DNA of 32,327 nt. It comes from an uncultured Lachnospiraceae bacterium (GTDB taxonomy: Bacteria > Bacillota > Clostridia > Lachnospirales > Lachnospiraceae). Position numbers and translations under genes: made by a program. The notes under the pieces are model-generated. The model ran no database searches, was not told the origin of the DNA, and was given only the letters and a program-made list of their open reading frames with translations. Positions 23,325 to 30,805 of this stretch are shown here, in pieces; position 1 is the first letter of the stretch, and each line of letters begins with the position of its first letter. The stretch covers positions 1 to 32,327 of the forward strand of contig CAJUDH010000028.1 of assembly GCA_910584845.1 (NCBI GenBank), given 5' to 3'.

Positions 23325-24701
23325 TTAAGATAACGGCAACAAGACTGATATGGTAAATACATAGTTTTCCACCTCAATATGCACGGCCCCGTTATAATTG
23401 GCCACAGCCGATTTAATGTTCCCCAGCCCCAGCCCATGGCCTTTGGGGCTTTCCTTCCTGCTCCCGCAAATTTCCTGCCGGCCCTCCAAGTCCGTACGGT
23501 TTCTCACCTCCAGGAAAAGGCATTTCTTAATTGCCCCCATATGCACATGGATAAATGGCTGGCCCACCTGTTTTTTCACTGCTCTTTTTTCCTGTGCCCT
23601 CTCACAGGCTTCCAGCGCATTGTCCAGGATATTCCCTACGATAATGCACAGGTCCACTTCTTTTACGGGACATCCTTCCGGAAGCCTTGCGTCGCACTGC
23701 CAGCAAACCCCCCTTTCTTTCGCCTGCTGCCTTTTATGGTATAGGAGGGCATCCATTGCCAGGCTTCCGGTGACTTCGTCCCCGGCCTCTATGCCCCCTG
23801 CCACGGACATCTCCCTTACGTAGCCTTTGGCCGCCTCCCACTTTTGGTTCTGTATCAGGTTCCCCAAAACGACCATGTGGTTTTTCATGTCATGCCTTAG
23901 GCGTTCCATCTGGCTATACTGCCCTTCCATCATCTCATAATATGCCACCTGGCACCGGTAGTGCTCCCTGGCCCTTTCTTCCCGGTCAATCCGGTCTGCC
24001 CCCAATACGAAAAATACCGTTGCAGCCATAGCAAGCCCGGTAAATATACACATGGCGCTATGGCTGAAAAGTTGGTTTTCATACAGCCCGTATGTTCCCC
24101 AATCGTGGACCATGATCCCGTTGGCGGCCGCCCAGTTGGCCATATCCGTTACAAGGACGATACATAAAACGGGGATTGCCAGGTAAAGGTACCAGCCTTT
24201 CCTTTTCCCGTTAAAAACAGGTGCAAACCATTTTGATAAGAAACAAATGGCAGCGGCCCCTAACCCATAGGTTAGAAACTGGACGGCCCGTTCGGCCCGT
24301 CCCCCCATAAAATCAACCGGATGGCTGCCTGTCTGGAGGCGGGTCAGGAACAGCCCCAGGCAGGAGAAAAAAGAACTGCCAAAATTCCATGCCAATTCCG
24401 TTATCGCTGCCAAAACTACTGCCGCTAAAAGCTTTTTTTCTTTTTCCCCCTGAAAAACTGCCGTAGCCAGGCCCAAAAGTGCTGCATGTCGGCATATGGC
24501 AGAAAGGATATAAGGGGCATGGTTCCTTTCCAGGAAGAAGGCCATGATCCCATAGCTGCAAAAAAGAAGCCCTGCAAAGGTTGCTTGTCTGGATGTTTTC
24601 CCCTGTAACTGTTTTTTTAAGAAACAGGAAGCGCACCAGGCATACGCCCCATTATATGCCAGGGCCAAAGAAACATCCAAACTTTTGGCCGCCCCATTCA
24701 T
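23325..24701 (-). CDS. Sensor histidine kinase of the GHKL (AgrC/LytS-like) type
   Basis: A 458-residue membrane kinase that phosphorylates the LytTR regulator encoded just upstream. Six or seven hydrophobic helices fill residues 1-235. A linker helix leads to the phospho-acceptor RLRHDMKNH (His270), which is the GHKL form of the H-box. The ATPase domain has the N-box IVGNILDNALEAC (355-366) and the G-box GHGLGLGNIKSAV (421-433). It lacks HAMP and PAS domains, as is usual for the peptide-sensing HPK10 group. The ATG at 24701 overlaps the regulator stop (ATGA), so translation is coupled. No peptide precursor or AgrB-like gene is visible nearby; the signal is unknown. Confidence 0.9.
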   Translation of the reverse strand: MNGAAKSLDVSLALAYNGAYAWCASCFLKKQLQGKTSRQATFAGLLFCSYGIMAFFLERNHAPYILSAICRHAALLGLATAVFQGEKEKKLLAAVVLAAITELAWNFGSSFFSCLGLFLTRLQTGSHPVDFMGGRAERAVQFLTYGLGAAAICFLSKWFAPVFNGKRKGWYLYLAIPVLCIVLVTDMANWAAANGIMVHDWGTYGLYENQLFSHSAMCIFTGLAMAATVFFVLGADRIDREERAREHYRCQVAYYEMMEGQYSQMERLRHDMKNHMVVLGNLIQNQKWEAAKGYVREMSVAGGIEAGDEVTGSLAMDALLYHKRQQAKERGVCWQCDARLPEGCPVKEVDLCIIVGNILDNALEACERAQEKRAVKKQVGQPFIHVHMGAIKKCLFLEVRNRTDLEGRQEICGSRKESPKGHGLGLGNIKSAVANYNGAVHIEVENYVFTISVLLPLS

Positions 24702-25414
24702 AAAATCCCCCCGTTCTTCCTCATATAAGCAAGGATTTCCTGGCAAAAAGCCTCATACCTGCGTTTGGCAATGGGGACGCTCCCCCCGTTTTCAAGAAGG
24801 GCTTCTTGCCTGTTATAAGCTTCTACATACTTTAAATTAAGCAAATAGCTTTTGTGGCAGCGGAAAAACCCTTTTCCCATTAACTGTTTCTCCAAAACGC
24901 CAATCTGCCCGTAATAAGTAAAGGTGCCTCTTTCTTCACAGACGTCTACTTGCCTTCCTTTAACCTCAAAATACCGGACCGAGTTTAAAAATATTTTCCT
25001 CTTCTGCCGTTCCCGGCTGGCCACAATATAGTCTTGGGAAACGTGCTGCCCTTTCTCCACCGCACGTTTTAATACATGTTTTAATTTCTCGTCATCCACC
25101 GGCTTTACCAGATAATGGAAGGCTTCCACATCATAAGCGTCAAATACATACCTGCGGCTGGAAGACAGGAAAATCAATGTCTTTTCAAAGGAAAGCTCCC
25201 TGCAACGCCTGGCCGTCTCTATGCCGTCCATTTCCCTCATCAGGATATCCAGGAAAATAAAGTCAAACCGTTCCGGGCACTTTAACAGTTCTTTCCCGCT
25301 GCCGAACTGCTCGACGCTGCAAGGGATCCCCATTTCCTCCATAAAACCCTGAATCTTTGCCGATATATTGAAACGCTCCAAAAGTTCATCGTCACAAACC
25401 GCAATTGCCACCAT
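24698..25414 (-). CDS. LytTR family response regulator
   Basis: A 238-residue cytoplasmic regulator. The receiver domain has the acidic pair Asp8-Asp9 (AVCDDE), the phosphorylated Asp56 (FIFLDILM) and the Lys of VKPVDD. From about residue 130 the LytTR DNA-binding domain follows (RKIFLNSVRYFEVKGRQVDV, then GFFRCHKSYLLNLKYVEAY, and VPIAKRRYEAF). Such regulators bind pairs of short direct repeats. The open frame reaches 25453, but AAAGGTGA lies just before ATG 25414 and the family begins MVxIAVCDDE. It is the first gene of a two-gene operon with the kinase. Confidence 0.92.
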   Translation of the reverse strand: MVAIAVCDDELLERFNISAKIQGFMEEMGIPCSVEQFGSGKELLKCPERFDFIFLDILMREMDGIETARRCRELSFEKTLIFLSSSRRYVFDAYDVEAFHYLVKPVDDEKLKHVLKRAVEKGQHVSQDYIVASRERQKRKIFLNSVRYFEVKGRQVDVCEERGTFTYYGQIGVLEKQLMGKGFFRCHKSYLLNLKYVEAYNRQEALLENGGSVPIAKRRYEAFCQEILAYMRKNGGIL

Positions 25415-25555
25415 GGTTTCACCTTCTTTCTTCCCAGGGGCCTTTGCCGCCATGGCAAAGCCTGTCTTCGTTCTATATCGGCAAAAGGAGATAAAAATTA
25501 TAAGTTATGTTATGAATGGGCAGAAATTTGCTATGAACGGGCTGCCAGTACATAT

Positions 25556-26218
25556 TTATGATTTCAACAGGAAGTGGTTTTTATGAAATTCCAGCAGGCC
25601 ATCCTTGCGCATCTTACTTAATTCCAGAGATAAGCCGCTTCGTTCAACAGAAAGGTAGTCCGCTAATTGCTGCCGGGTAAAAGGGATGTCAAATTCGGCG
25701 CTGCTGTGGCGCCGCGCTTCTGCCGAAAGGTAAGAAAGTAGTTTTGCCCGCGTGGTCCGCTGACCTAAATGCGTGATTTTTTCATTAAAAAGCAGGTTCT
25801 TGCCCGCTAAGCCGGCCAACAGGTTTTGTATCATCCGGCTGTGGTGTGTACAGGAGGACGGGCACATGGACAGGATCCGTTTTACATTTAAGAACATTAC
25901 CGTGGCCTTAGATTGTGCAACCACATTGACATTTAAGGCAGCGCCCGGGACGCAGGCAAACGTCTCCCCAAAACATTGCCCTTGCCCTATGGAAGACAAG
26001 ATATTGCGGTTTCCCCAGAAATCTTCCTGGATAATAAAAGCATTCCCCAAAACCATCAGCCCAAGGGACTCCACGGTACTGCCGGCACGCAGGATATAGC
26101 CCCCTTTGGAAAAATTTGTGGTTTTGGCGTCAAGGCATCCCAACATCCCGTCCAGTTCCTTTTCTTCTATCCCCGAAAAAAGGGGGCAGCCATAGATGGC
26201 AGAAGAAATAAAAGTCAT
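25556..26218 (-). CDS. Crp/Fnr family transcriptional regulator
   Basis: A 220-residue regulator. Residues 15-120 form the cyclic-nucleotide-binding-like sensor fold (CPLFSGIEEKELDGML, then GLMVLGNAFIIQEDFWGNRN and GQCFGETFACV). Residues 150-215 are the Crp-type winged HTH (TTRAKLLSYLSAEARR, then FTRQQLADYLSVERSGLSLE). The cAMP-contacting Arg-Ser pair is not evident and there is no FNR-like N-terminal Cys cluster, so the signal is unknown. The ATG at 26218 has AAAGGAGC upstream. It is transcribed divergently from the ferredoxin-like gene with a palindrome in between, an arrangement common in Clostridia and suggesting joint control. Confidence 0.88.
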   Translation of the reverse strand: MTFISSAIYGCPLFSGIEEKELDGMLGCLDAKTTNFSKGGYILRAGSTVESLGLMVLGNAFIIQEDFWGNRNILSSIGQGQCFGETFACVPGAALNVNVVAQSKATVMFLNVKRILSMCPSSCTHHSRMIQNLLAGLAGKNLLFNEKITHLGQRTTRAKLLSYLSAEARRHSSAEFDIPFTRQQLADYLSVERSGLSLELSKMRKDGLLEFHKNHFLLKS

Positions 26219-26231
26219 TTTTTGCTCCTTT

Positions 26232-26245
26232 GTTGAATATTCAAC
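26232..26245. promoter_or_regulatory. Palindromic operator between the Crp/Fnr gene and the ferredoxin-like gene
   Basis: GTTGAATATTCAAC is a perfect 14-bp palindrome, 13 bases before the regulator ATG. The core TTGA-N4-TCAA is two bases tighter than the FNR/CRP site TTGA-N6-TCAA. A TATAAT at 26266-26271 (minus strand) without a good -35 probably starts the regulator transcript, which puts the palindrome in its 5' leader and suggests autoregulation (inference). Confidence 0.5.
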
Positions 26246-26355
26246 GGACTTATTGAAAGGATTGTATTATACTTTACCTGTAAAATCAAGGCTATCCATA
26301 AAGGATCCATAAATATGGCATAAAATATGCAAAATTATAACCGAGGAGGAACCAG

Positions 26356-27063
26356 ATGTTTCGGAAAATTATCGAAATTGACGAAAAGGAATGTAACGGA
26401 TGCGGCGCATGTGCCAAGGCATGCCATGAAGGGGCCATCGTCATGGTTGACGGAAAAGCCAAACTGATCCGGGATGATTATTGTGACGGGTTAGGGGATT
26501 GCCTGCCCACTTGCCCTACCGGGGCCATCTCTTTCGTGGAACGTGAAGCCGCCGCCTATGACCAACAGGCCGTTATGCAAAATAAGCAAAAACCGGACTC
26601 GAAAACGGCACAGCCATCGGGCGGCCTTGGCTTTGCAGGCAAAACCATAGGGGCGCCTGGTGGCAAAACGCCACAGGAAGCATCCCTACCCGTTTTGCAA
26701 AGCCGGCTTTCCCAGTGGCCGGTGCAAATCAAGCTCGCCCCTGTAAACGCCCCTTACTTTCAAGGGGCAAAGATGCTGGTTGCCGCCAGCTGCACGGCTT
26801 ATGCCTATGGCAATTTTCATGAAGAATTTATGAAAAACCATATCACACTGATAGGCTGCCCTAAACTGGACGGGGTGGATTACTCCGAAAAGCTTACAAA
26901 GGTCATCCAATCCAATGAGATTAAAAGCGTGGCCATTGTCCGCATGGAAGTCCCCTGCTGCGGCGGGTTGGAAATTGCCGTGAAAACAGCCTTAAAAAAC
27001 AGCGGGAAATCCATTCCGTGTCAAGTGGCAACGGTCTCCACAAGTGGGGGGCTCCTGGATTAA
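26356..27063 (+). CDS. 4Fe-4S ferredoxin-domain protein
   Basis: A 235-residue cytoplasmic protein. The N-terminal ferredoxin domain has one complete cluster motif, CNGCGACAKAC (Cys13, 16, 19, 23). The second motif, CDGLGDCLPTC (Cys43, 49, 53), lacks its second Cys (Leu46), so that cluster is either three-iron or otherwise liganded. A hydrophilic linker (about 65-125) leads to a C-terminal domain with more Cys: AASCTAYAYG, LIGCPKLDG and VPCCGGLEIAV. Proteins of this layout often accompany a Crp/Fnr regulator or hybrid-cluster protein in anaerobes; the electron partner is unknown. GGAGG sits eight bases before the ATG. Confidence 0.82.
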   Translation: MFRKIIEIDEKECNGCGACAKACHEGAIVMVDGKAKLIRDDYCDGLGDCLPTCPTGAISFVEREAAAYDQQAVMQNKQKPDSKTAQPSGGLGFAGKTIGAPGGKTPQEASLPVLQSRLSQWPVQIKLAPVNAPYFQGAKMLVAASCTAYAYGNFHEEFMKNHITLIGCPKLDGVDYSEKLTKVIQSNEIKSVAIVRMEVPCCGGLEIAVKTALKNSGKSIPCQVATVSTSGGLLD

Positions 27064-27094
27064 AAAAGATCCGGCGCCTCCCCCTATCCGGCCA

Positions 27095-27123
27095 TTGACA
27101 AATACCAGAAACATGAATATAAT
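27095..27123 (+). promoter_or_regulatory. Consensus promoter of azlCD
   Basis: TTGACA (27095-27100), 17 bases, TATAAT (27118-27123): a perfect sigma-A consensus. The leader from about 27130 to the azlC ATG at 27283 is some 150 bases long. Confidence 0.85.
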
Positions 27124-27156
27124 AAAAATTCACGGTTGATTGGCGGCACCGCTGCC

Positions 27157-27194
27157 AGGCGCCGAAAAACAGTACTTGGGATGTGCGCCTTTTT
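27157..27194 (+). terminator. Terminator-like hairpin in the azlCD leader
   Basis: AGGCGC (27157-27162) and GCGCCT (27185-27190) pair around a 22-base loop and run straight into TTTTT. A separate upstream hairpin, GGCGGC-ACC-GCTGCC at about 27142-27156, abuts the left arm. Because it stands between a strong promoter and the gene, it may act as an attenuator. Confidence 0.35.
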
Positions 27195-27282
27195 ACCTAG
27201 TTTTTACTTAGTAAAAGGATATTGCATTTCCTATGCATCATTAAAAAACGAAACCAGAAGTCAGGTTGGGGGAGGTTTGTGC

Positions 27283-27975
27283 ATGAAAACAAAGGCACTG
27301 AAGGCGGCATGGCCCCATACATTGCCGATTTGCGTCGGGTTCCTGTTTTTAGGGATGTCCTATGGCTTCCTTATGAGGAGCAAAGGTTTTTCCTTCCTCT
27401 ATCCTATGCTCATGAGCCTATTTATTTTTGCCGGCTCTATGGAATTTGTCACCGTCAGCCTTCTGTTGTCGGCATTTAACCCGGCCTATGCTTTTTTTCT
27501 GGCGCTTATGGTTAATGCACGCCATTTGTTTTACGGTATTTCCATGTTGGGCAAATATAAAAACATCGGCTGGAAAAAGGCCTATTTGGCCTATGGCCTC
27601 TGTGACGAATCTTTTACTATTAACTGCACCGTGGAGCCCCCTCCTGGGGTGGACAAAGGGTGGTTCTATTTTTTTGTCACCTTGTTAAACCAAATCTATT
27701 GGGTATCCGGGGCCACCCTAGGCGCTCTTTTGGGGTATGTGGCCCATTTTGACGCCACAGGCATTGAATTCGTCATGACGGCATTGTTTGTCGTCATGTT
27801 CATGAACCAGTGGGGAGAAACCACCCAGCACCGCCCTGCCCTCACCGGGCTTGCATGCTCCCTGCTTTCCCTGCTGCTTTTCGGGGCTGAAACGTTTATC
27901 CTTCCGGCAATGGCGCTGATTGTACTCTGCCTCTCCCTAAACAGAATCGAAATAAAAGGAGCAAAAAAACCATGA
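27283..27975 (+). CDS. azlC: AzlC family branched-chain amino acid exporter, large subunit
   Basis: A 230-residue integral membrane protein with about seven helices; with AzlD it exports branched-chain amino acids and analogues. Typical AzlC sequence: LPICVGFLFLGMSYGFLMRS, then LMSLFIFAGSMEFVTVSLLL and LALMVNARHLFYGISMLGKY, the last being the family's conserved NARHLxYG block, followed by YLAYGLCDESFTI. The frame is open to 27136, but GGGAGG before ATG 27283 fixes the start. Its last codon overlaps azlD (ATGA). A consensus promoter lies 160 bases upstream, with a possible attenuator between. Confidence 0.9.
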   Translation: MKTKALKAAWPHTLPICVGFLFLGMSYGFLMRSKGFSFLYPMLMSLFIFAGSMEFVTVSLLLSAFNPAYAFFLALMVNARHLFYGISMLGKYKNIGWKKAYLAYGLCDESFTINCTVEPPPGVDKGWFYFFVTLLNQIYWVSGATLGALLGYVAHFDATGIEFVMTALFVVMFMNQWGETTQHRPALTGLACSLLSLLLFGAETFILPAMALIVLCLSLNRIEIKGAKKP

Positions 27976-28298
27976 CTACATTGCAAAAGTGCATAACGGT
28001 TGTTGCCGTTGTCCTGGGGACCGCGCTTACAAGGTTCCTGCCGTTCTTTTTGTTTCCGGAAGGCAAAACGCCCCCCAAATATATTTCCTATCTGGGGAGC
28101 GTATTGCCTTATGCCGTAATCGGGTTTTTAGTGGTATACAGCCTGAAAGATGTAGCTGTTTCCCCATTCCATGGGCTTCCCGAAATCATATCCATCTTAT
28201 TTATCGCCGTCTTACATAAATGGCGGAAAAATACCCTGCTAAGTATCGGGGCCGGTACCGCCCTCTATATGTACCTGGTGCAGGTATGGTTCCGGTAA
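27972..28298 (+). CDS. azlD: AzlD family branched-chain amino acid exporter, small subunit
   Basis: A 108-residue membrane protein with four hydrophobic stretches (VVAVVLGTALTRFLPFFLF, then ISYLGSVLPYAVIGFLVVYS, IISILFIAVLHKW and LSIGAGTALYMYLVQVWF), the usual size and sequence of AzlD. The RFLPFFLFP motif near residue 22 is typical. Translation is coupled to azlC through the ATGA overlap. Confidence 0.9.
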   Translation: MTTLQKCITVVAVVLGTALTRFLPFFLFPEGKTPPKYISYLGSVLPYAVIGFLVVYSLKDVAVSPFHGLPEIISILFIAVLHKWRKNTLLSIGAGTALYMYLVQVWFR

Positions 28299-28388
28299 TT
28301 TGCCTGGTGCGTGTTTCAAAATTGCTTTCTGCCAGGGATATGCCACAATCGGTAACTAACTAAGAAAACCGTAGGAATTAACAAAGGG

Positions 28389-28432
28389 GCAGGCTGCCCT
28401 GGTACGGATAACCGTAATACAAGGCAGCCTGC
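28389..28432. terminator. Terminator between the convergent azlD and 3D-domain genes
   Basis: A perfect 10-bp stem GCAGGCTGCC (28389-28398) / GGCAGCCTGC (28423-28432). Its loop holds a second 5-bp stem, TACGG/CCGTA. On the plus strand it is followed by GCATTTTA, on the minus strand by CCCTTTGTT. Confidence 0.65.
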
Positions 28433-28484
28433 GCATTTTACCATATAAAATTCCGGATCCGTTCCGATATAGCGCCTGGATCCG

Positions 28485-29261
28485 TCACTGCACCAAAAAC
28501 ACTTCCTGCTTAGCCAACCCATGGGAAAGGGCTTTTTCATGGGAATCATAATAAATATCAATGATATTCCCCTTAACAGCCGACCCGATGTCCTCCACCG
28601 TATAAATAATACTGCCAATCCGCACTTTACTCCCCAAAGGAAGGATCGACAAGTCCGCAGCAATTGTATGGTTGGATTGGGGGACCGCGCCTGAATAGGT
28701 AAGCCGGTTGCCGCCGCTGCATTTTTCGCAATTACAGTAGCCGCTGGTGGTGAAAATGCCAAGCGCCTTTTCCTTCGAGGCAGGCGAAGATACCTGCACC
28801 GCAGCCTCCGTTAAAGCGTCTGCCGTTTTGGGCGCCGGTTTTGCGGTGCCGGAAGCCCCCTTGCTGTAATCCACAGGATCACCTAATATGTAGAATTTCT
28901 CGTCTTTTACGGTATATGCCTTTATCTTAAAATCATTTCCGCTAAACTTCGACCAATCCACTTTCACGGAAAAGCCATGCCATCCGTCCTTTAAATCTAT
29001 GGCCAAATCTTCTCGGTATACATCCGCTTTTGCATGAAGATATTGGATTGGCTCTGATTTCCCCGGCTGAAAAATGTGAAGCTCAACCTGCTGGACGTCA
29101 TTGGTATCATCCGGGTTCCAGGCCCAGCCGGAAATCGACGTGGAATCCACCTTGGTAATTTTTCCCTTGGCAGGGGCCGCACTTGACGAAAAGGTTGTAG
29201 CAACCACCATAGTAAAAAACGTGATTGCAAACATGCATTGTTTGAAACGATCTTTCCTCAT
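28485..29261 (-). CDS. Secreted 3D-domain protein (putative cell-wall hydrolase)
   Basis: A 258-residue exported protein. Residues 1-28 are a signal peptide (basic start, hydrophobic FAITFFTMVVATTFSSSA). Residues about 33-125 form a beta-rich module beginning KITKVDSTSISGWAWNPDD that I cannot name. A linker rich in Ala/Pro/Thr leads to the C-terminal 3D domain, named for three aspartates, seen as NHTIAADLSILPLGSKVRI and YTVEDIGSAVKGNIIDIYYD. Members are MltA-like lytic transglycosylases such as YocH and the Rpf-linked proteins, acting on peptidoglycan outside the cell. Two Cys in YCNCEKCSGG add a possible metal or disulphide site. AGGAGG precedes the ATG. Confidence 0.85.
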   Translation of the reverse strand: MRKDRFKQCMFAITFFTMVVATTFSSSAAPAKGKITKVDSTSISGWAWNPDDTNDVQQVELHIFQPGKSEPIQYLHAKADVYREDLAIDLKDGWHGFSVKVDWSKFSGNDFKIKAYTVKDEKFYILGDPVDYSKGASGTAKPAPKTADALTEAAVQVSSPASKEKALGIFTTSGYCNCEKCSGGNRLTYSGAVPQSNHTIAADLSILPLGSKVRIGSIIYTVEDIGSAVKGNIIDIYYDSHEKALSHGLAKQEVFLVQ

Positions 29262-29311
29262 TTTACAATACCTCCTGGCAATCTGACCGTAATTGTTACA
29301 ATCTAATTGTC

Positions 29312-29340
29312 ATTATATTACAAAACTGTTAAATAGTCAA
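29312..29340 (-). promoter_or_regulatory. Promoter of the 3D-domain gene
   Basis: On the minus strand TTGACT (29335-29340), 17 bases, TATAAT (29312-29317), with the ATG 50 bases downstream. The leader contains the palindrome ATTGTTACAAT. Confidence 0.8.
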
Positions 29341-29405
29341 GGCTGTACCAAAAACCTGTCAAAATCCGTGATGGGAAAGGGGCTTTTCCCAGGTATCCCG
29401 GGGGC

Positions 29406-29924
29406 TCAGCCCCCCTTTATTCCATAACAACACACATTTCTAGGCCTGCTTCCTTGGTATGTTTTGCTTGGGTGCATCCCCTCCTGCTTAAAACCACATG
29501 TTTCAAACAGCCTCCGGGACGGTATATTATGTTCCAGGATGTTACCATAAATATAACTTAAGCCAAGTTCGCCAAAAGCATAGGAAACCAACGTATTTAC
29601 GGCGTCCCGTCCATATCCATTGCCACGGGCAGACTTCAAAAGTTTGATATGGATTTCCGCCGTTTTGTTTTCAAAATCCATATGGGATAAAAAAATAATT
29701 CCAAGGCCGGCTTGTGGATCCCTTTTGTCTGCAATGATGTTCCGCATGCTGCCTGCCGTATGCGGCAGGGGGCTTAAACATCCCTTTTTGCGCCTGCAGG
29801 ATAAGGGGCAGGCATAGCCCTTTATAACTTTTTGGGCCTTTTGGTCTTCCATCAAAATCTGCAGCATATCGTTATCTTGCCCTTCCATGGCCCGCAGGAC
29901 CACTTTATCCCCTACTATCTTCAT
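29406..29924 (-). CDS. GNAT family N-acetyltransferase (RimJ/RimL-like)
   Basis: A 172-residue cytoplasmic acetyltransferase. The first strand VVLRAMEGQDNDML, the central LGIIFLSHMDFENKTAEIHI and the acetyl-CoA loop SARGNGYGRDAVNTLVSYAF (Q/RxxGxG/A) are all present. YIYGNILEHNIPSRRLFETC followed by GFKQEG is the usual RimJ/RimL-type end. The part between residues 36 and 60 (CPLSCRRKKGCLSPLPHTAG) is Cys- and Lys-rich and less family-like, which may reflect a diverged substrate loop. Substrate unknown. GGGAGG lies upstream of ATG 29924, with a promoter at 29966-29993. Confidence 0.85.
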   Translation of the reverse strand: MKIVGDKVVLRAMEGQDNDMLQILMEDQKAQKVIKGYACPLSCRRKKGCLSPLPHTAGSMRNIIADKRDPQAGLGIIFLSHMDFENKTAEIHIKLLKSARGNGYGRDAVNTLVSYAFGELGLSYIYGNILEHNIPSRRLFETCGFKQEGMHPSKTYQGSRPRNVCCYGIKGG

Positions 29925-29944
29925 ATGGCCCTCCCGCTGACCGT

Positions 29945-29993
29945 AATATGTTCAGACATATTCTATGTATAGGGTTACTGCCCCATATGTCAA
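29945..29993 (-). promoter_or_regulatory. Promoter and operator-like palindrome of the GNAT gene
   Basis: On the minus strand TTGACA (29988-29993), 16 bases, TATACA (29966-29971). Immediately downstream, AATATGT-TCAG-ACATATT (29945-29962) forms an 18-bp interrupted palindrome covering the expected transcription start, a position typical for a repressor. Confidence 0.6.
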
Positions 29994-30108
29994 GTAAATA
30001 TTTCCTTTTCCATCCGGATATGTTATAATAAAAAACCGCCTTCTATGGGCAATCGGGCACACAGAAGGTAAAGCTTAGGAGGATGCCAATGGAACAGGAG
30101 GGGGATTT

Positions 30109-30705
30109 ATGGGGACCAGGAAAAAAACCTTAAAAAAATATCGGATACTGCCGTTTGTTTTGCTTTGGGCCCTCTCTGCCTGCGGGAAAAGTGAAGCCCC
30201 GCCCATAAACGTTGCAGATTCCCTGGAAATAATAAAATCTACGGCGGACACCGAGCGGAATGGGCTGGAAACATTGCGCAAATCCCCTTCAGTAACCACG
30301 GCAACCATCGAAGACACGTTTGGGCGTGCCGGCGGCAGGCCGGACCAATATGCCATTGACCTTGAACATGCAACCGCCTCTGTTTGTATTGCCGGCCAGG
30401 AGGAAGAGGTATGCCCACTGGATGACGCACAGGTTGAAGGTTTACGGCGCCTTCTTTCAGAATACGCACTTACGGTCTATGACGGGGCCCCCTACTGGCC
30501 TACCGGAGATTACTGTACGATGGAACTGCTATTCTATTTTTCGGTTTACCACGACGGGGGGACATACCAGGAAAATGGCGCAACCCGTTATCCGGACGGT
30601 TGGGCGGAATTTATAGAAAACATGAAAGGGCTGATCTTTTCGGAACATATTGTGGAACCGGCCCCCCCGCCCCCAGCCCAGCCGGCCCCTCCGCCCTCAG
30701 CTTAG
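30109..30705 (+). CDS. Lipoprotein with proline-rich tail, function unknown
   Basis: A 198-residue protein. Residues 1-25 are a lipoprotein signal (RKKTLKKYRILPFVLLWALS, lipobox LSAC), so the mature protein is anchored at Cys25 on the outer face of the membrane. The body (about 40-180) is an alpha/beta domain without a family I recognise: TTATIEDTFGRAGGRPDQYA, then EGLRRLLSEYALTVYDG and MELLFYFSVYHDGGTY. The last 16 residues are EPAPPPPAQPAPPPSA, encoded by a tandem repeat that contains the stop codon. AGGAGGG precedes the ATG. A TATAAT at 30024-30029 could be its -10; the -35 is poor. Confidence 0.75.
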   Translation: MGTRKKTLKKYRILPFVLLWALSACGKSEAPPINVADSLEIIKSTADTERNGLETLRKSPSVTTATIEDTFGRAGGRPDQYAIDLEHATASVCIAGQEEEVCPLDDAQVEGLRRLLSEYALTVYDGAPYWPTGDYCTMELLFYFSVYHDGGTYQENGATRYPDGWAEFIENMKGLIFSEHIVEPAPPPPAQPAPPPSA

Positions 30706-30727
30706 CCGAACCCTCCGCCTCAGCTTA
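30681..30727 (+). repeat. Tandem repeat spanning the lipoprotein stop codon
   Basis: Two adjacent units, 24 bases (30681-30704) and 23 bases (30705-30727), of the form GCCGRMCCCTCCGCC(C)TCAGCTTA. The TAG stop at 30703-30705 straddles their junction. A change in copy number or the one-base difference would alter the C-terminus. Confidence 0.7.
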
Positions 30728-30751
30728 GCCGGGGGCGGAATCGGTATTTTT
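30714..30751 (+). terminator. Weak terminator after the lipoprotein gene
   Basis: TCCGCC (30714-30719) pairs with GGCGGA (30734-30739), followed by ATCGGTATTTTT. The stem is short and the T-run is seven bases after it. Confidence 0.35.
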
Positions 30752-30805
30752 AAAACAGCCTGCCATGGCGAAATACACCTGGCGCGGCCATTGGCCCATT
30801 CAAAG

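Noticed and set aside
27113..27139. Possible leader peptide MNIIKIHG upstream of azlC
   Set aside because: Its ATG lies before or within the -10 box, so it would not be transcribed from that promoter, and it has no ribosome binding site.
27142..27156. T-box-like sequence GGCGGCACCGC before azlC
   Set aside because: The essential UGGN bulge is not preserved, and fewer than 20 bases separate it from the transcription start, so there is no room for a specifier stem.
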